Below, piece by piece: positions 36,609 to 45,840 of a stretch of 64,000 nucleotides of DNA. Made by a program: the position numbers and the translations under genes. The stretch is from Candidatus Thiodiazotropha endoloripes (GTDB taxonomy: Bacteria; Pseudomonadota; Gammaproteobacteria; Chromatiales; Chromatiaceae), in NCBI GenBank assembly GCA_001709035.1, contig LVKA01000016.1, positions 1 to 64,000 of the forward strand. Direction: 5' to 3'. Position 1 is the stretch's first letter. Each line of letters opens with the position of its first letter. Below the pieces are notes generated by a model, which saw only the letters and a list, made by a program, of their open reading frames with translations, made no database searches and had not been told where the DNA came from.

Positions 36609-37745
36609 ATGGTTAATAGAACTGGAATATCTCGCAGAGCACTCATATCAGGTATGGCAACCCTGGCGTTTATGCCCTCCTCTCTTCTTGCTGCAGGCGC
36701 TCATCTGAATAAGGGTAGAAGTAATATCTGGCTTTCAGCACAAGGGGATAAAGCCAAAACTTACGGTATCGGTCTGTTTTTCTCAGATAACGCCAACAGT
36801 CTAAAGATACCCTCTGGGTTCCGTGGGCATGGTGTCAGTCTGCATCCATTACATAACCGAGTCGTGATGTTTGCCCGTCGTCCCGGAACAGAGGCAATAG
36901 AGGTTGACCTGGAGAGCCGTGATCATCGACTGGCATTTGTGTGTAAAAACAACCGGCATCTGTTTGGGCATGGCAGTTTTTCACCTGACGGAAAACTCCT
37001 ATACACCACCGAAGCAGAGATCGATACGGGTCGAGGTCTGATCGCCATCAGAGATGCAAACAGCTATGAATTATTGGCTGAGATCTCCAGCCACGGTATT
37101 GGGCCTCATGAACTGAAACTGCTCAATGATGGAAAGACACTGGTTGTCGCCAATGGCGGCATACTCACCCATCCCGACAGTGGTAGAAAAAAACTCAATC
37201 TAGACAGCATGTCCTCAAACCTCTGCTATATCGATAGTTACTCCGGTAAAAGGCTAGCCTTACATCGACTCACTGAGACAAAAGCCAGCATTCGTCATCT
37301 TGATGTGGCCGATGATGATACCGTTGCCTTTGGAATGCAGTTTCAGCGAGAGGCTGCTGCTCACGATTCACTGGTGCCATTAACCGCAACTCATCGACTC
37401 GGTGATCCGCTACGCTTGCTCGAAGCACCAGCGGCGATAGTGATGCAATTGCGCGATTATATTGGCAGTGTCGCGATCAATAACAGAAGTCGAGTCGTTG
37501 GATTCACCAGCCCCAAAGGCAGTATTGCACTTTTTTGGAATCTGAATAACGGGGCCTTTCTCGGATATCACCAACTGCACGATGTGTGCGGCATCGCAGT
37601 CACAGAAGATCAGCGTTATTTTGCCCTGACCAGTTCGAATGGTCAGATGAGACTGCTCGATGCACAGACCCTTAAAGAAGATCGAGCACATCGCCAACAC
37701 CCTGATTTCAGATGGGACAACCATCTGCTTCTCACAACAGGGTAA
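36609..37745 (+). CDS. DUF1513 beta-propeller-like protein with Tat signal
   Basis: The 378-aa product starts MVNRTGISRRALISGMATLA, a Tat-like signal with a twin arginine, so folded export to the periplasm is likely. The body looks like WD/YVTN-type blades (SFSPDGKLLYTTEAEIDTG, AIRDANSYELLAEIS). DUF1513 genes typically sit with imelysin and dihaem genes. Function is not known. Confidence 0.82.
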   Translation: MVNRTGISRRALISGMATLAFMPSSLLAAGAHLNKGRSNIWLSAQGDKAKTYGIGLFFSDNANSLKIPSGFRGHGVSLHPLHNRVVMFARRPGTEAIEVDLESRDHRLAFVCKNNRHLFGHGSFSPDGKLLYTTEAEIDTGRGLIAIRDANSYELLAEISSHGIGPHELKLLNDGKTLVVANGGILTHPDSGRKKLNLDSMSSNLCYIDSYSGKRLALHRLTETKASIRHLDVADDDTVAFGMQFQREAAAHDSLVPLTATHRLGDPLRLLEAPAAIVMQLRDYIGSVAINNRSRVVGFTSPKGSIALFWNLNNGAFLGYHQLHDVCGIAVTEDQRYFALTSSNGQMRLLDAQTLKEDRAHRQHPDFRWDNHLLLTTG

Positions 37746-37762
37746 CTCTCCAAGTCAATCCT

Positions 37763-38845
37763 ATGATGTTTATCGCCATGCGAAATACCAGTCTGATTAT
37801 TCTCTGCCTGTTGATACTCAGCGGCTGTAGTGGCAGTCGCCCCAATGACCCACCGGAATTGACAGTCGATAACCTGAATCTAGCCCTGCAATATGCGGTT
37901 GATCAGTCGGTCATTCCTGCTGCTACAGCCTTCAATACCCAGGCCATGACCTTTGATACTGCAACCGTTCGTTTTTGCAGCACGATCAATACCGCAGAAT
38001 TGGAAGTTCTGCAGAGCGCCTGGATTAACCTGTATGAAAAGTGGTTTCACTTGGCGAATTACAATTTTGGCCCCCTCAATGATGATCTGGTATTTGCCAA
38101 ATACACATTTATCGACAGTCTACGGGTACGTGGCACCAACTATATCAATACGGTACGAGATGAGATCGACAACCTGATTACCGGATCAGAAAGTTTGGAT
38201 GAAACTTTCTTTGAACAGCTGACCTTTAACAAAGTTGGCCTATTGGCACTGGAAGTCCTCTCCTTCGAAGCGAGCGGTGGTGCTCAGAGCGCTTTGGTGG
38301 ACGATATCATCGAAGACTTTCAGAACAACCCTCGCAAGTGTGAGATTCTCACGGGTATAGCTCGTCAGCTGGCCAGCAATGCAGACTATGTAGTGCAGGG
38401 CTGGCAATTACAGCATAAGGATACCGAGCTGTCTTACCGTACTCTGTTTCTTGATGACCAGCTCGATGATGGTAGCAACAATCTCACCCAGCTCCTGGTT
38501 TCGGTTCAGGAACATCTGGATTACTTGAATAAACGCAACGTACTTTCCACCAGTGCGACCCTATCCGGGGTCGCCTGGAACGGCTTCAGCGCCACAATCG
38601 ATGAGATCGAAATACTACTGGAGGGGAATACAGAGGTCAGTTTTCTCGGCTTGATGGAAGCTGGCGGTTTTAGCGATTCGGTAGCAGCTATCCGGGAGAC
38701 CATTGCCACAATCCGCACCGCCATCAATACCCGGGATGCCGAGCTACTGGAAACAAACATCGCCAATCTAGACGGTCACTTCAAGCGGGAGATACCCAAC
38801 GGCTTGGATGTGGAACTGGGGATCAACTTCAGTGACGGAGACTGA
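37763..38845 (+). CDS. Second imelysin-family lipoprotein, motif degenerate
   Basis: This 360-aa lipoprotein (lipobox LILSGCSG) has the imelysin-type helical repeats, with the N-terminal SAWINLYEKWFHL half. At the GxHxxE position it reads GLLALEVLSFE, so the histidine is missing. It may bind a metal differently or act as a partner to the first imelysin. I take ATG 37763, which does not overlap the preceding gene; ATG 37778 is also possible. Confidence 0.8.
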   Translation: MMFIAMRNTSLIILCLLILSGCSGSRPNDPPELTVDNLNLALQYAVDQSVIPAATAFNTQAMTFDTATVRFCSTINTAELEVLQSAWINLYEKWFHLANYNFGPLNDDLVFAKYTFIDSLRVRGTNYINTVRDEIDNLITGSESLDETFFEQLTFNKVGLLALEVLSFEASGGAQSALVDDIIEDFQNNPRKCEILTGIARQLASNADYVVQGWQLQHKDTELSYRTLFLDDQLDDGSNNLTQLLVSVQEHLDYLNKRNVLSTSATLSGVAWNGFSATIDEIEILLEGNTEVSFLGLMEAGGFSDSVAAIRETIATIRTAINTRDAELLETNIANLDGHFKREIPNGLDVELGINFSDGD

Positions 38846-38889
38846 CCGTCAATCGCACAACATACATTTATTAGACAGGCTAAATAGAC

Positions 38890-40044
38890 ATGAAACATAT
38901 CGGAAACTCTCTGCTGCTAGCCACAACCCTGTTCAGCAGTGCGGCGATTGCCGAGAACGCGAATGACCAAGCTGAAATCGAAGCACTTCGTGAACGTATC
39001 GATCAACTGGAGCAAGACCTGGATGCCAAACTGGAAGCCATGGCCGACAGCGTGGAAAGTCAACAGACGGACGAGAGTATGGCTAACCAGGTCCATCTCG
39101 GCGGTTATGGTGAACTGCATTACAATCACCTGGATGTGGATGGAGTCGATGATAGAGAGTTGGACTTTCACCGTTTCGTAATCTTCTTTGGGTATGACTT
39201 CTCTGACTCAATCCGGTTCGTTTCCGAACTTGAAGTTGAGCACATTATCGCCAGCTCCTCCAGGCGTGGTGCAGTGGAACTTGAGCAGGCCTTCATCGAG
39301 TTTGATGTATATGAGGGCACAATGGCACAGGTTGGTGCGATACTGATGCCAATAGGCATAATTAATGAGACCCATGAGCCGCCGACTTTTTATGGTGTAG
39401 AGCGTCCTATTGTGGAGACTACGATTATCCCTACCACCTGGTGGTCTAACGGTGTCAATCTGATCTACAGAACCAACAATGCCCTACGCTTCGACTTGAT
39501 GCTTTCCGAAGGCCTGAAAACCGGCGAGAGTGATCCTTTCAATCTCAAGGGTGGCAAACAGAAAGGCTCATTCGCTGATGCCTTCGATTTTGCTGTGACA
39601 GGTCGTGCCACCTATACCGGCATGGCAGGCCTGGAGGTGGCCGCTTATGCACAATACCAGCCTGACCTGGATCAAAGTGCAGAGGACTCCTATGCTGAAG
39701 AAGCCACGCTGATCGGTGGTCATATCATCTACCAGTTGGGTGAATTCACGGCCAAAGGTCTGTATGCCCGCTGGGACCTGGGTGGCGATGCCGCAGAAGC
39801 GGCGGGTAAAGATGTACAGGACGGCGGTTATCTCGAACTCGCCTGGCGCCCCATGGAAGCATTAGGCTTCTTTATACGCCAGAGCGCCTGGTCTCAGGAG
39901 GCCGAAGTGGACGCGGCCCAGACAGACTTTGGACTCAACTACTATCCACACAGTGATGTGGTATTGAAGTTTGATTACCAATTACAGAATGATGATGCTG
40001 GCAACAGTGATGGCTTCAACCTGGGTCTAGGCTACCAGTTCTAA
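38890..40044 (+). CDS. Outer-membrane porin-like beta-barrel protein
   Basis: The 384-aa protein has a signal peptide (cleavage near AIAENA), a short coiled coil at about 28-58 (ALRERIDQLEQDLDAKLEAM), and a beta-barrel ending in the aromatic GLGYQF. The pattern (QVHLGGYGELHYNHLDVD at the barrel start) resembles phosphate- or anion-type porins. In this operon it may let a substrate or metal complex into the periplasm. Confidence 0.82.
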   Translation: MKHIGNSLLLATTLFSSAAIAENANDQAEIEALRERIDQLEQDLDAKLEAMADSVESQQTDESMANQVHLGGYGELHYNHLDVDGVDDRELDFHRFVIFFGYDFSDSIRFVSELEVEHIIASSSRRGAVELEQAFIEFDVYEGTMAQVGAILMPIGIINETHEPPTFYGVERPIVETTIIPTTWWSNGVNLIYRTNNALRFDLMLSEGLKTGESDPFNLKGGKQKGSFADAFDFAVTGRATYTGMAGLEVAAYAQYQPDLDQSAEDSYAEEATLIGGHIIYQLGEFTAKGLYARWDLGGDAAEAAGKDVQDGGYLELAWRPMEALGFFIRQSAWSQEAEVDAAQTDFGLNYYPHSDVVLKFDYQLQNDDAGNSDGFNLGLGYQF

Positions 40045-40051
40045 CGGCAAA

Positions 40052-40076
40052 CCCGGTGCGGTAGTACCGCACTGGG
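40052..40076. repeat. Hairpin between porin and FMN-binding genes
   Basis: CCCGGTGCGGT pairs with ACCGCACTGGG over 11 bases with one G-T pair and a three-base loop. There is no U-tract. Partial termination or mRNA stabilisation is plausible. Confidence 0.5.
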
Positions 40077-40103
40077 AGAGCTTCAGAGGATTTCATTGCC
40101 ATC

Positions 40104-40688
40104 ATGAGTCTGAACCGTTTATTGCTCCTTTTAGCCTGTTGTAGTTTTGCCGTGTTGCTCACTGTAGCAGCACCGTTGTGGGCTCAAGGCTCCTACCTGA
40201 GCAAAGAAGATTTCCTCAGTCAAAATCTAGGTGCCAATCATATTGGCCATAAACTGTGGATCAGTAAGCCTGTAAAGCAGAAACTAAAAAATATTTTTGG
40301 TCATAAATACCCGGGATTGCGTATTCGTTATTGGACAAATGATGAGAATACGGATCAGACAGCCTGGATTCTGAACGAAATCGGTAAGGTTAAACCCATC
40401 ACCTTCGGTGTGGTGGTAAACAACCATCAGATCGCGTCGATCGCTGTGCTGGTGTTCCGTGAAAGTCGAGGTTGGGAAATCAAACAGACCTTTTTCAGTG
40501 ATCAGTTTGTTGGTGCTTCGCTGACTGAACGATTGAGACTCAATCGACATATCGACAGTATCAGTGGTGCAACCCTCTCGGTTATTGCTATGAAAAAAGT
40601 TGCCAGGGCTGCACTCTATCTTAGTCGGCAGGTGAGACTGACCTCCCCTGCTGTGAGTATTAAACCGAATGGAGACAGTTCAGGCTAA
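40104..40688 (+). CDS. Periplasmic FMN-binding domain protein
   Basis: The 194-aa product has a signal peptide (cleavage after APLWAQG) and an FMN-binding domain. The motif SISGATLSVIAMKKVA near residue 152 is the covalent FMN attachment signature seen in RnfG/NqrC. Its stop overlaps the next ATG by one base. An extracytoplasmic flavin beside a PepSY-like membrane protein suggests a reductase. Confidence 0.83.
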   Translation: MSLNRLLLLLACCSFAVLLTVAAPLWAQGSYLSKEDFLSQNLGANHIGHKLWISKPVKQKLKNIFGHKYPGLRIRYWTNDENTDQTAWILNEIGKVKPITFGVVVNNHQIASIAVLVFRESRGWEIKQTFFSDQFVGASLTERLRLNRHIDSISGATLSVIAMKKVARAALYLSRQVRLTSPAVSIKPNGDSSG

Positions 40689-41419
40689 TGAGAAGTTTCA
40701 AGCGTAGTCTGCGCCTGTTTATGTTGCGCTGGCACCGCCGCATCGGGTTCATACTGTCACTGTTTGTGATACTGATCGCTATAACCGGTATTGTCATTAA
40801 TCACGCCAATCGATTCGGCTTGGATACCAGACCCATTACTTCACCCTGGATATTGAGTTGGTATGGGGTCGAATTCGTAGGAGAGATTAAAGGTTATGCC
40901 ACAGCGGAGAGTTGGATTAGTGCTTTTCAAGGAAAACTCTACTGGGATAGTGAATCTGTCGGCTTTTGTGCTGAGCCCCTGAAAGGTGCAGAAATGGTTG
41001 CGGGGATCTGGTTTGTACTCTGTGACACCTCGTTGACCTTGCTCACTAGCGATGGTGAACTGATCGAAATCGTGGATGATGTGGTGCCCGATAATACGCG
41101 CGCTCTGTCTGGCGTACACGATGATTGGTTGGTCATTGTCACCGAGACTGGAATGCAGACACTGCACTCTGATACCTTGGAGCTTAAACCAGATACCGTT
41201 ACAAATACGACTGCTCGCATTGCAACCCCCCTTCCCGCCAGTTTACAGGCTGACCTGAACTTCAAAAGTCACAGCATTACCATTGAACGGCTGTTGTTGG
41301 ATCTACACAGCGGTCGCATTTTGCAAATGCCTGGTGCACTGTTCAATGATCTGGTGGCACTGGCAATGATTCTACTGGCTCTCTCAGGAAGCTGGTTGTG
41401 GCTACAACGTAAACGCTAA
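40688..41419 (+). CDS. PepSY-associated-type membrane protein
   Basis: The 243-aa protein has an N-terminal membrane segment (about 19-39, FILSLFVILIAITGIVINHA), an extracytoplasmic central part, and a C-terminal span (about 215-235). The RWHRRIGFILSLF opening with a second histidine in VINHANR is typical of PepSY-TM-like proteins, whose histidines can hold haem. It likely hands electrons to the FMN-binding protein encoded just upstream. Confidence 0.75.
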   Translation: MRSFKRSLRLFMLRWHRRIGFILSLFVILIAITGIVINHANRFGLDTRPITSPWILSWYGVEFVGEIKGYATAESWISAFQGKLYWDSESVGFCAEPLKGAEMVAGIWFVLCDTSLTLLTSDGELIEIVDDVVPDNTRALSGVHDDWLVIVTETGMQTLHSDTLELKPDTVTNTTARIATPLPASLQADLNFKSHSITIERLLLDLHSGRILQMPGALFNDLVALAMILLALSGSWLWLQRKR

Positions 41420-41844
41420 AACAATTCATTCAGCCTGATAACCTGCCATTGAGCACAACAATAGAACCGTTAGATCCAGCTTAGTCCCACCATCAGCTGT
41501 GTCAGTTACTCCAGTTCACGATGCTGCGTGTTATGTTGAAATCGGGATTTCATGTAATAACCGCAACTCTGTTACACAGTGAACAGATCTTCACTGACTG
41601 ACAAACGGCTTATTCGATGATTAATCATCTCTTGTGGCTCTTGTCCCTGTTGATGAGATTGTATAATTAAATCCCTACTTCATAGCTAAAAAACACGAAT
41701 CATCGATAGTTGTCCTTAGACCACACAGCCATGGGTATATACGTGAAAGAAAAGACGTCAATTCGCATTTGGAAACTCGAACAGAATGGTTGATACTAAG
41801 TCAGGCTGCAACAAACGAATAGTTCGTCTGCTGTGAAATTCAGA
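41420..41844. other. Intergenic region, 425 bp
   Basis: Convergent gene ends flank this stretch. I see no coding sequence and no clear terminator hairpin with a U-tract. Confidence 0.5.
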
Positions 41845-42471
41845 CTAGAGTCCAGCATTGAGATTTAGCGCCAGGCTAGGCTGCTTGCCTTTCAGATAGA
41901 ACAGATGTTGGCCGATTTTGGTTACCACGGTGAATGCCTTGCTCCATTTAGGACAGACATAATCTGCGTGATACCAAAGCGCACCATAGGTTGGATCCTT
42001 AACTTGACCGAGATAGACCTCATAGGCCCTGACCAGCGATTTCAACCACGCCTTACGGTTAATCGGCTTATCGGAACGTCCATCACACCACCATGAGAAC
42101 TGACAACGATTCAACCTTTTCTCACCACCTTGCTTGACTACAGCACATATTGTGTTGGGAAACTCCTGATGAGCTACCCGGTTCATCACCACATGTCCAA
42201 CAGCATACTGGCCTTGAGCCGATTCGCTACGGGCCTCGAAGTAGATATTCAAAGCAAGGCAGTGTAGTTCGTTGGAAAGTGCAATACTCTGTTGTGCCGA
42301 ATCATGAAACAACCAGCGCCAAAGATTGGATGGATCTTCATCAGAAGCTTTGCTGGTAGTCGTCTTTTGAAGAGGCGCAGCCTGCACACCGCTTGAGAAA
42401 GCGTATAGCGTCACTAATAAAAGTTTTGCCATACAGGCAATGTATCTTGTGGTCGTTGTTCTTGGTTTCAT
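41845..42471 (-). CDS. SleB-type cell wall hydrolase
   Basis: The 208-aa exported protein has a signal peptide (ending near VQAAP) and a Hydrolase_2/SleB domain: ALNIYFEARSESAQGQYAVG with the catalytic glutamate, NTICAVVKQ, and CQFSWWCDG. Such enzymes cut peptidoglycan. AAGGA lies nine bases before the ATG. A role in T6SS or envelope assembly is possible but unproven; it stands alone. Confidence 0.88.
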   Translation of the reverse strand: MKPRTTTTRYIACMAKLLLVTLYAFSSGVQAAPLQKTTTSKASDEDPSNLWRWLFHDSAQQSIALSNELHCLALNIYFEARSESAQGQYAVGHVVMNRVAHQEFPNTICAVVKQGGEKRLNRCQFSWWCDGRSDKPINRKAWLKSLVRAYEVYLGQVKDPTYGALWYHADYVCPKWSKAFTVVTKIGQHLFYLKGKQPSLALNLNAGL

Positions 42472-42843
42472 TCTCTGTCATCCTTAACGAAATTCAATTA
42501 ACACTATCCATACAGTGTTTATTTTTAAGCCGCTGCCAACTTGAAAATAAGTTAATGCACAACTTGAGCCATATTTATATTTATTTCAGTAAATAAAAAC
42601 TTTATGGACTTTTTTTGAAGTAAATACTCGAGCCGGTTGTAAAATTTTCCGACAGTTGTGATATCAACTGTGTCACAACTCGACCAGGTAACCTCTAAAA
42701 GGCCCTGCCCCATCAGGTTTCGATCGGAATGCGCGGATTTTGGCAGCGAATTGACTGTATGAGTTTGCCATTGACTCGATCTGTGATACGAGTGCGGTCT
42801 ATTACGACGGTACGCTGTCGGTGAACAAATTATTCTGAGGTTG
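42472..42843. other. Intergenic region, 372 bp
   Basis: AT-rich in its left half. The frame at 42552-42860 on the minus strand overlaps the phosphodiesterase end and has non-coding composition; I do not call it. Confidence 0.5.
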
Positions 42844-44001
42844 TTAAGGCTCAACAACAATCAATGGCACCAGGAGCTCATCTTCGCTCAAACCACCGTG
42901 CACCCCGACAAGTTGATAGCGTCGCTCCTGAACCAACCAGTCGTTTAAGATATAGTCCTCTCGCATCAACAGCACCCGATCACCAATCCGCCGTTTCAGT
43001 TGAGGATGGGTTTCTCCGATGCCGAACCATCCCTGCTCGATTAACTCATCGGATCGATAATTGTCTGCCTGCTCTGCAAGATGATCAGTGATGTATTGGT
43101 CAAAGCGCTCACTTTTATCTGGCCTCAAATAACAGTAAGCTGATCTGGGTTCTCCGCATAACGGCATGGCAAGACAATCAGCCAGTGCTGGATAATCATC
43201 CAATGAAAGACGCCGTTGCGGATGAGTGTCAATCTGTCCATGATCAGCACAGACGATGACCAGAGTACCAGTCTCTTCGCACTGGCGGACTATTTCACTG
43301 AAACAGTGGTCAAGCTCTGATAGATGTTGCTCTGCTGATTCACTCCATATCCCCTGATGGTGACCGAGAGTATCCAACTCCGGCCAGTAGGCGAACAGAT
43401 AGCGCTCTTCTGCCCGCTTCATCATGCCGATCATATTCTGTTTTAAATCATCCAGACTGTTATGGGTCAGCAGTTTCGAACGACCGAGAAACGATTGGGT
43501 AAAATCTGATTTGGCAATCTTCTCTGGTACCAGACAGGCTGTTGAACCGGGTATTGAATCGGTCAGGGGTCTTACCTGGAGCAAAGCCGTCAGATCAATC
43601 CCTGCCTGGCTTAAGGGGACGCCGCCATATCTGGGCCTGCCAGGCAGGATGGCCAGGATCGCTCCCAGTTCGGCAAAGAAGATGTGCCAGCCGGTGAGAC
43701 CATGTTGTTGAGGCGCCAGTCCGGTGAGAAAACTGGTCACCGCGCTCGCTGTGGTTGGCGGGTAGACGGAAGTCATACCCCCCAGCAGATTGGCGTTAAA
43801 ATGACTGGCTTTAGGGTGAGAGCGAAGATAGTTCAGTCCCAGCCCATCAATAACCCACAGCAGCACCTGTTGATATTGACTGATCTGATCGGCGGGCAGT
43901 AAACGGTGTTCTGGGTAGATGTGGGGTTCGCCGCCCAATCCCTGCTGGATCGAGGCCATCAGATTGACGATGCTGCCGCCATGATAATCCGGTAAATGCA
44001 T
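42844..44001 (-). CDS. Alkaline phosphatase superfamily / type I phosphodiesterase protein
   Basis: The 385-aa protein has the superfamily features VIDGLGLNYL near residue 50, the nucleophile region YPPTTASAVTSFLTGLAPQQHG, the metal ligands in WPELDTLGHHQG and VCADHGQIDTH. This fits nucleotide pyrophosphatase or phosphodiesterase enzymes. No signal peptide, so cytoplasmic. Substrate unknown. Confidence 0.82.
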   Translation of the reverse strand: MHLPDYHGGSIVNLMASIQQGLGGEPHIYPEHRLLPADQISQYQQVLLWVIDGLGLNYLRSHPKASHFNANLLGGMTSVYPPTTASAVTSFLTGLAPQQHGLTGWHIFFAELGAILAILPGRPRYGGVPLSQAGIDLTALLQVRPLTDSIPGSTACLVPEKIAKSDFTQSFLGRSKLLTHNSLDDLKQNMIGMMKRAEERYLFAYWPELDTLGHHQGIWSESAEQHLSELDHCFSEIVRQCEETGTLVIVCADHGQIDTHPQRRLSLDDYPALADCLAMPLCGEPRSAYCYLRPDKSERFDQYITDHLAEQADNYRSDELIEQGWFGIGETHPQLKRRIGDRVLLMREDYILNDWLVQERRYQLVGVHGGLSEDELLVPLIVVEP

Positions 44002-44363
44002 AGTTTTAGTTTAACCCGAATTACGCAGTTGTACTTCCTGATTCCGACACCCTTCGTCGTATCAATTCATATTCACACACGGGGAAGCTGACTTATTGCC
44101 ACCGGATCGGAACTAAATTCATACAAATTGGATATTTTAGCTTCACTCGTGCTATTAACCCGGCAACGTGCTTCACAAACTGTTTTTAGGTACTCTTAGT
44201 GGGCTTGAAATTTCAGAATCATCCGAGTTGGGCGACTCGCAGGCCCGGCTCACCAGCAATCGGTGTAACTCGTTGATAATTAAAAATAATACTCAAACGC
44301 TTCACACTACTCAGCGATCGGTGATTCGGTCATACTCCGGGCCAGCTAATACCATGGTGGATT
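44002..44363. other. Divergent intergenic region, 362 bp
   Basis: Lies between the phosphodiesterase and the Ser/Thr kinase gene. A 70-codon frame (44168-44380) has no ribosome binding site and poor composition, so I do not call it. Promoters for both genes should be here. Confidence 0.45.
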
Positions 44364-45836
44364 ATGGATACCAAAGATAACCATTCCCTCCCCTCAGATG
44401 ATACCACCCGTTTGGCAGAGACGAGCTCGCCTAATACCGAAAATACGGGTGAAGTCACAGGTCCAACCACCGACCCGGCAAGCACCACTTCTCCTACCTA
44501 TACCGGGATAACCGAAGAGTTCAATACGGAGAATATCCAAGCTGTTCAGGTTGGCTCGGTTCTGAAAAACCGCTTCGTTCTCGAAGAGATGCTGGGACGC
44601 GGCGGTATGGGCGTGGTCTACAAAGCACAGGACATGCGGAAGGTCGAGGCCATGGACAGAGACCCGTATATCGCGGTCAAGGTGCTGTCAAAAGATTTCC
44701 AGGCCAATCCCGATTCATTCATAGCCCTGCAAAGAGAGACTAAAAAAGCTCAACAGCTGGCCCATCCCAATATTGTCACTGTCTACGACTTCGACCGGGA
44801 TGGACCCAATGTCTATATGACCATGGAGCTCTTACAGGGGGAACCTCTGGACCATCTGATCAGACGCATCCGCCCCTCAGCACTGCCGGCCCAAGAGGCT
44901 CTGTCGATCATTGAACAGATGAGCCGGGCATTGGCCTATGCCCACTCGGAAAATATCGTCCACTCCGACTTCAAGCCGGGTAATGTATTCCTGACTTCGA
45001 AGAATGTGGTGAAAGTGGTTGATTTCGGCATCGCACGGGCCGCCAAGGGTTCAGACCGGGTGGTTGAAGATGCCACCATATTCGATCCAGGTTCTTTAGG
45101 CGCTCTGACTCCCACCTATGCCAGCTGCGAGATGCTTGAATACGGCACACCCGATCCTCGGGATGATGTTTACGGTCTGGCGGTAGTCGCCTATGAGTTG
45201 TTGGCAGGCAGTCACCCCTTCAACCGCAAGCCGGCAACCTACGCCAGAGACCTGGGCATGAAGGCTGAACGACCCAAGGAGATCTCAAAAGAGGTTTGGC
45301 AGGCAATCTCCCATGGACTCGAATTCGAGCGGGAAAAGCGGACCATCAATGCCACAAAATTTCTACAGGAGATGTCTGGCCCAAGGGTGGGACGGGACAG
45401 CAGATTCCCCAAGTGGGCCTATCCTCTCTCGCTTGCGGCAGGATTGTTGATGGCACTGGCTCTCGTCTCAGTACTGTTTTTTGGTCAAGGAGACGATCAA
45501 CCGGAAATCGTTCTGGAAGACACATCTACTTTGGTGGAAGAACAGCGCACACGCATTGAGGATTTGCTGGAAGTGGCAGAGGTTCATGGACTGGTGGGAC
45601 GTTATATCGAACCCTCGGGCAGTAGTGCCTACGATGCCTATCAACAGGTTCTGGCGCTGCATGAAAACAACAAGCAGGCCTGGGAAGGCCTGCACAGTCT
45701 GGGAGATCAACTGGTGGTTGCAATCCAGAAGCTGCTTGATGACGGAAAACAGGATCAAGCGGAAATTCTGATCAGCAGAGGCCTGGAAAAACTGCCTCAA
45801 CATGAAGGATTGAAAGCGCTGCGACAGACATTTTAA
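44364..45836 (+). CDS. Membrane-bound Ser/Thr protein kinase
   Basis: The 490-aa protein begins with a Ser/Thr-rich linker (1-60), then a Hanks-type kinase domain with GRGGMG (78-83), Lys106, catalytic HSD (200-202, with Ser in place of the usual Arg) and DFG (220-222). A membrane span lies at about 353-375, followed by a helical extracytoplasmic part with TPR-like content (ISRGLEKLPQHEGLKALRQ). PpkA-like kinases activate T6SS in other bacteria; T6SS genes lie 13 kb away. Its substrate here is unknown. Confidence 0.88.
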   Translation: MDTKDNHSLPSDDTTRLAETSSPNTENTGEVTGPTTDPASTTSPTYTGITEEFNTENIQAVQVGSVLKNRFVLEEMLGRGGMGVVYKAQDMRKVEAMDRDPYIAVKVLSKDFQANPDSFIALQRETKKAQQLAHPNIVTVYDFDRDGPNVYMTMELLQGEPLDHLIRRIRPSALPAQEALSIIEQMSRALAYAHSENIVHSDFKPGNVFLTSKNVVKVVDFGIARAAKGSDRVVEDATIFDPGSLGALTPTYASCEMLEYGTPDPRDDVYGLAVVAYELLAGSHPFNRKPATYARDLGMKAERPKEISKEVWQAISHGLEFEREKRTINATKFLQEMSGPRVGRDSRFPKWAYPLSLAAGLLMALALVSVLFFGQGDDQPEIVLEDTSTLVEEQRTRIEDLLEVAEVHGLVGRYIEPSGSSAYDAYQQVLALHENNKQAWEGLHSLGDQLVVAIQKLLDDGKQDQAEILISRGLEKLPQHEGLKALRQTF

Positions 45837-45840
45837 CGGC

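Noticed and set aside
42552-42860. 102-codon frame overlapping the phosphodiesterase end
   Set aside because: Composition is non-coding, no motif, and the start would lie within the upstream gene.
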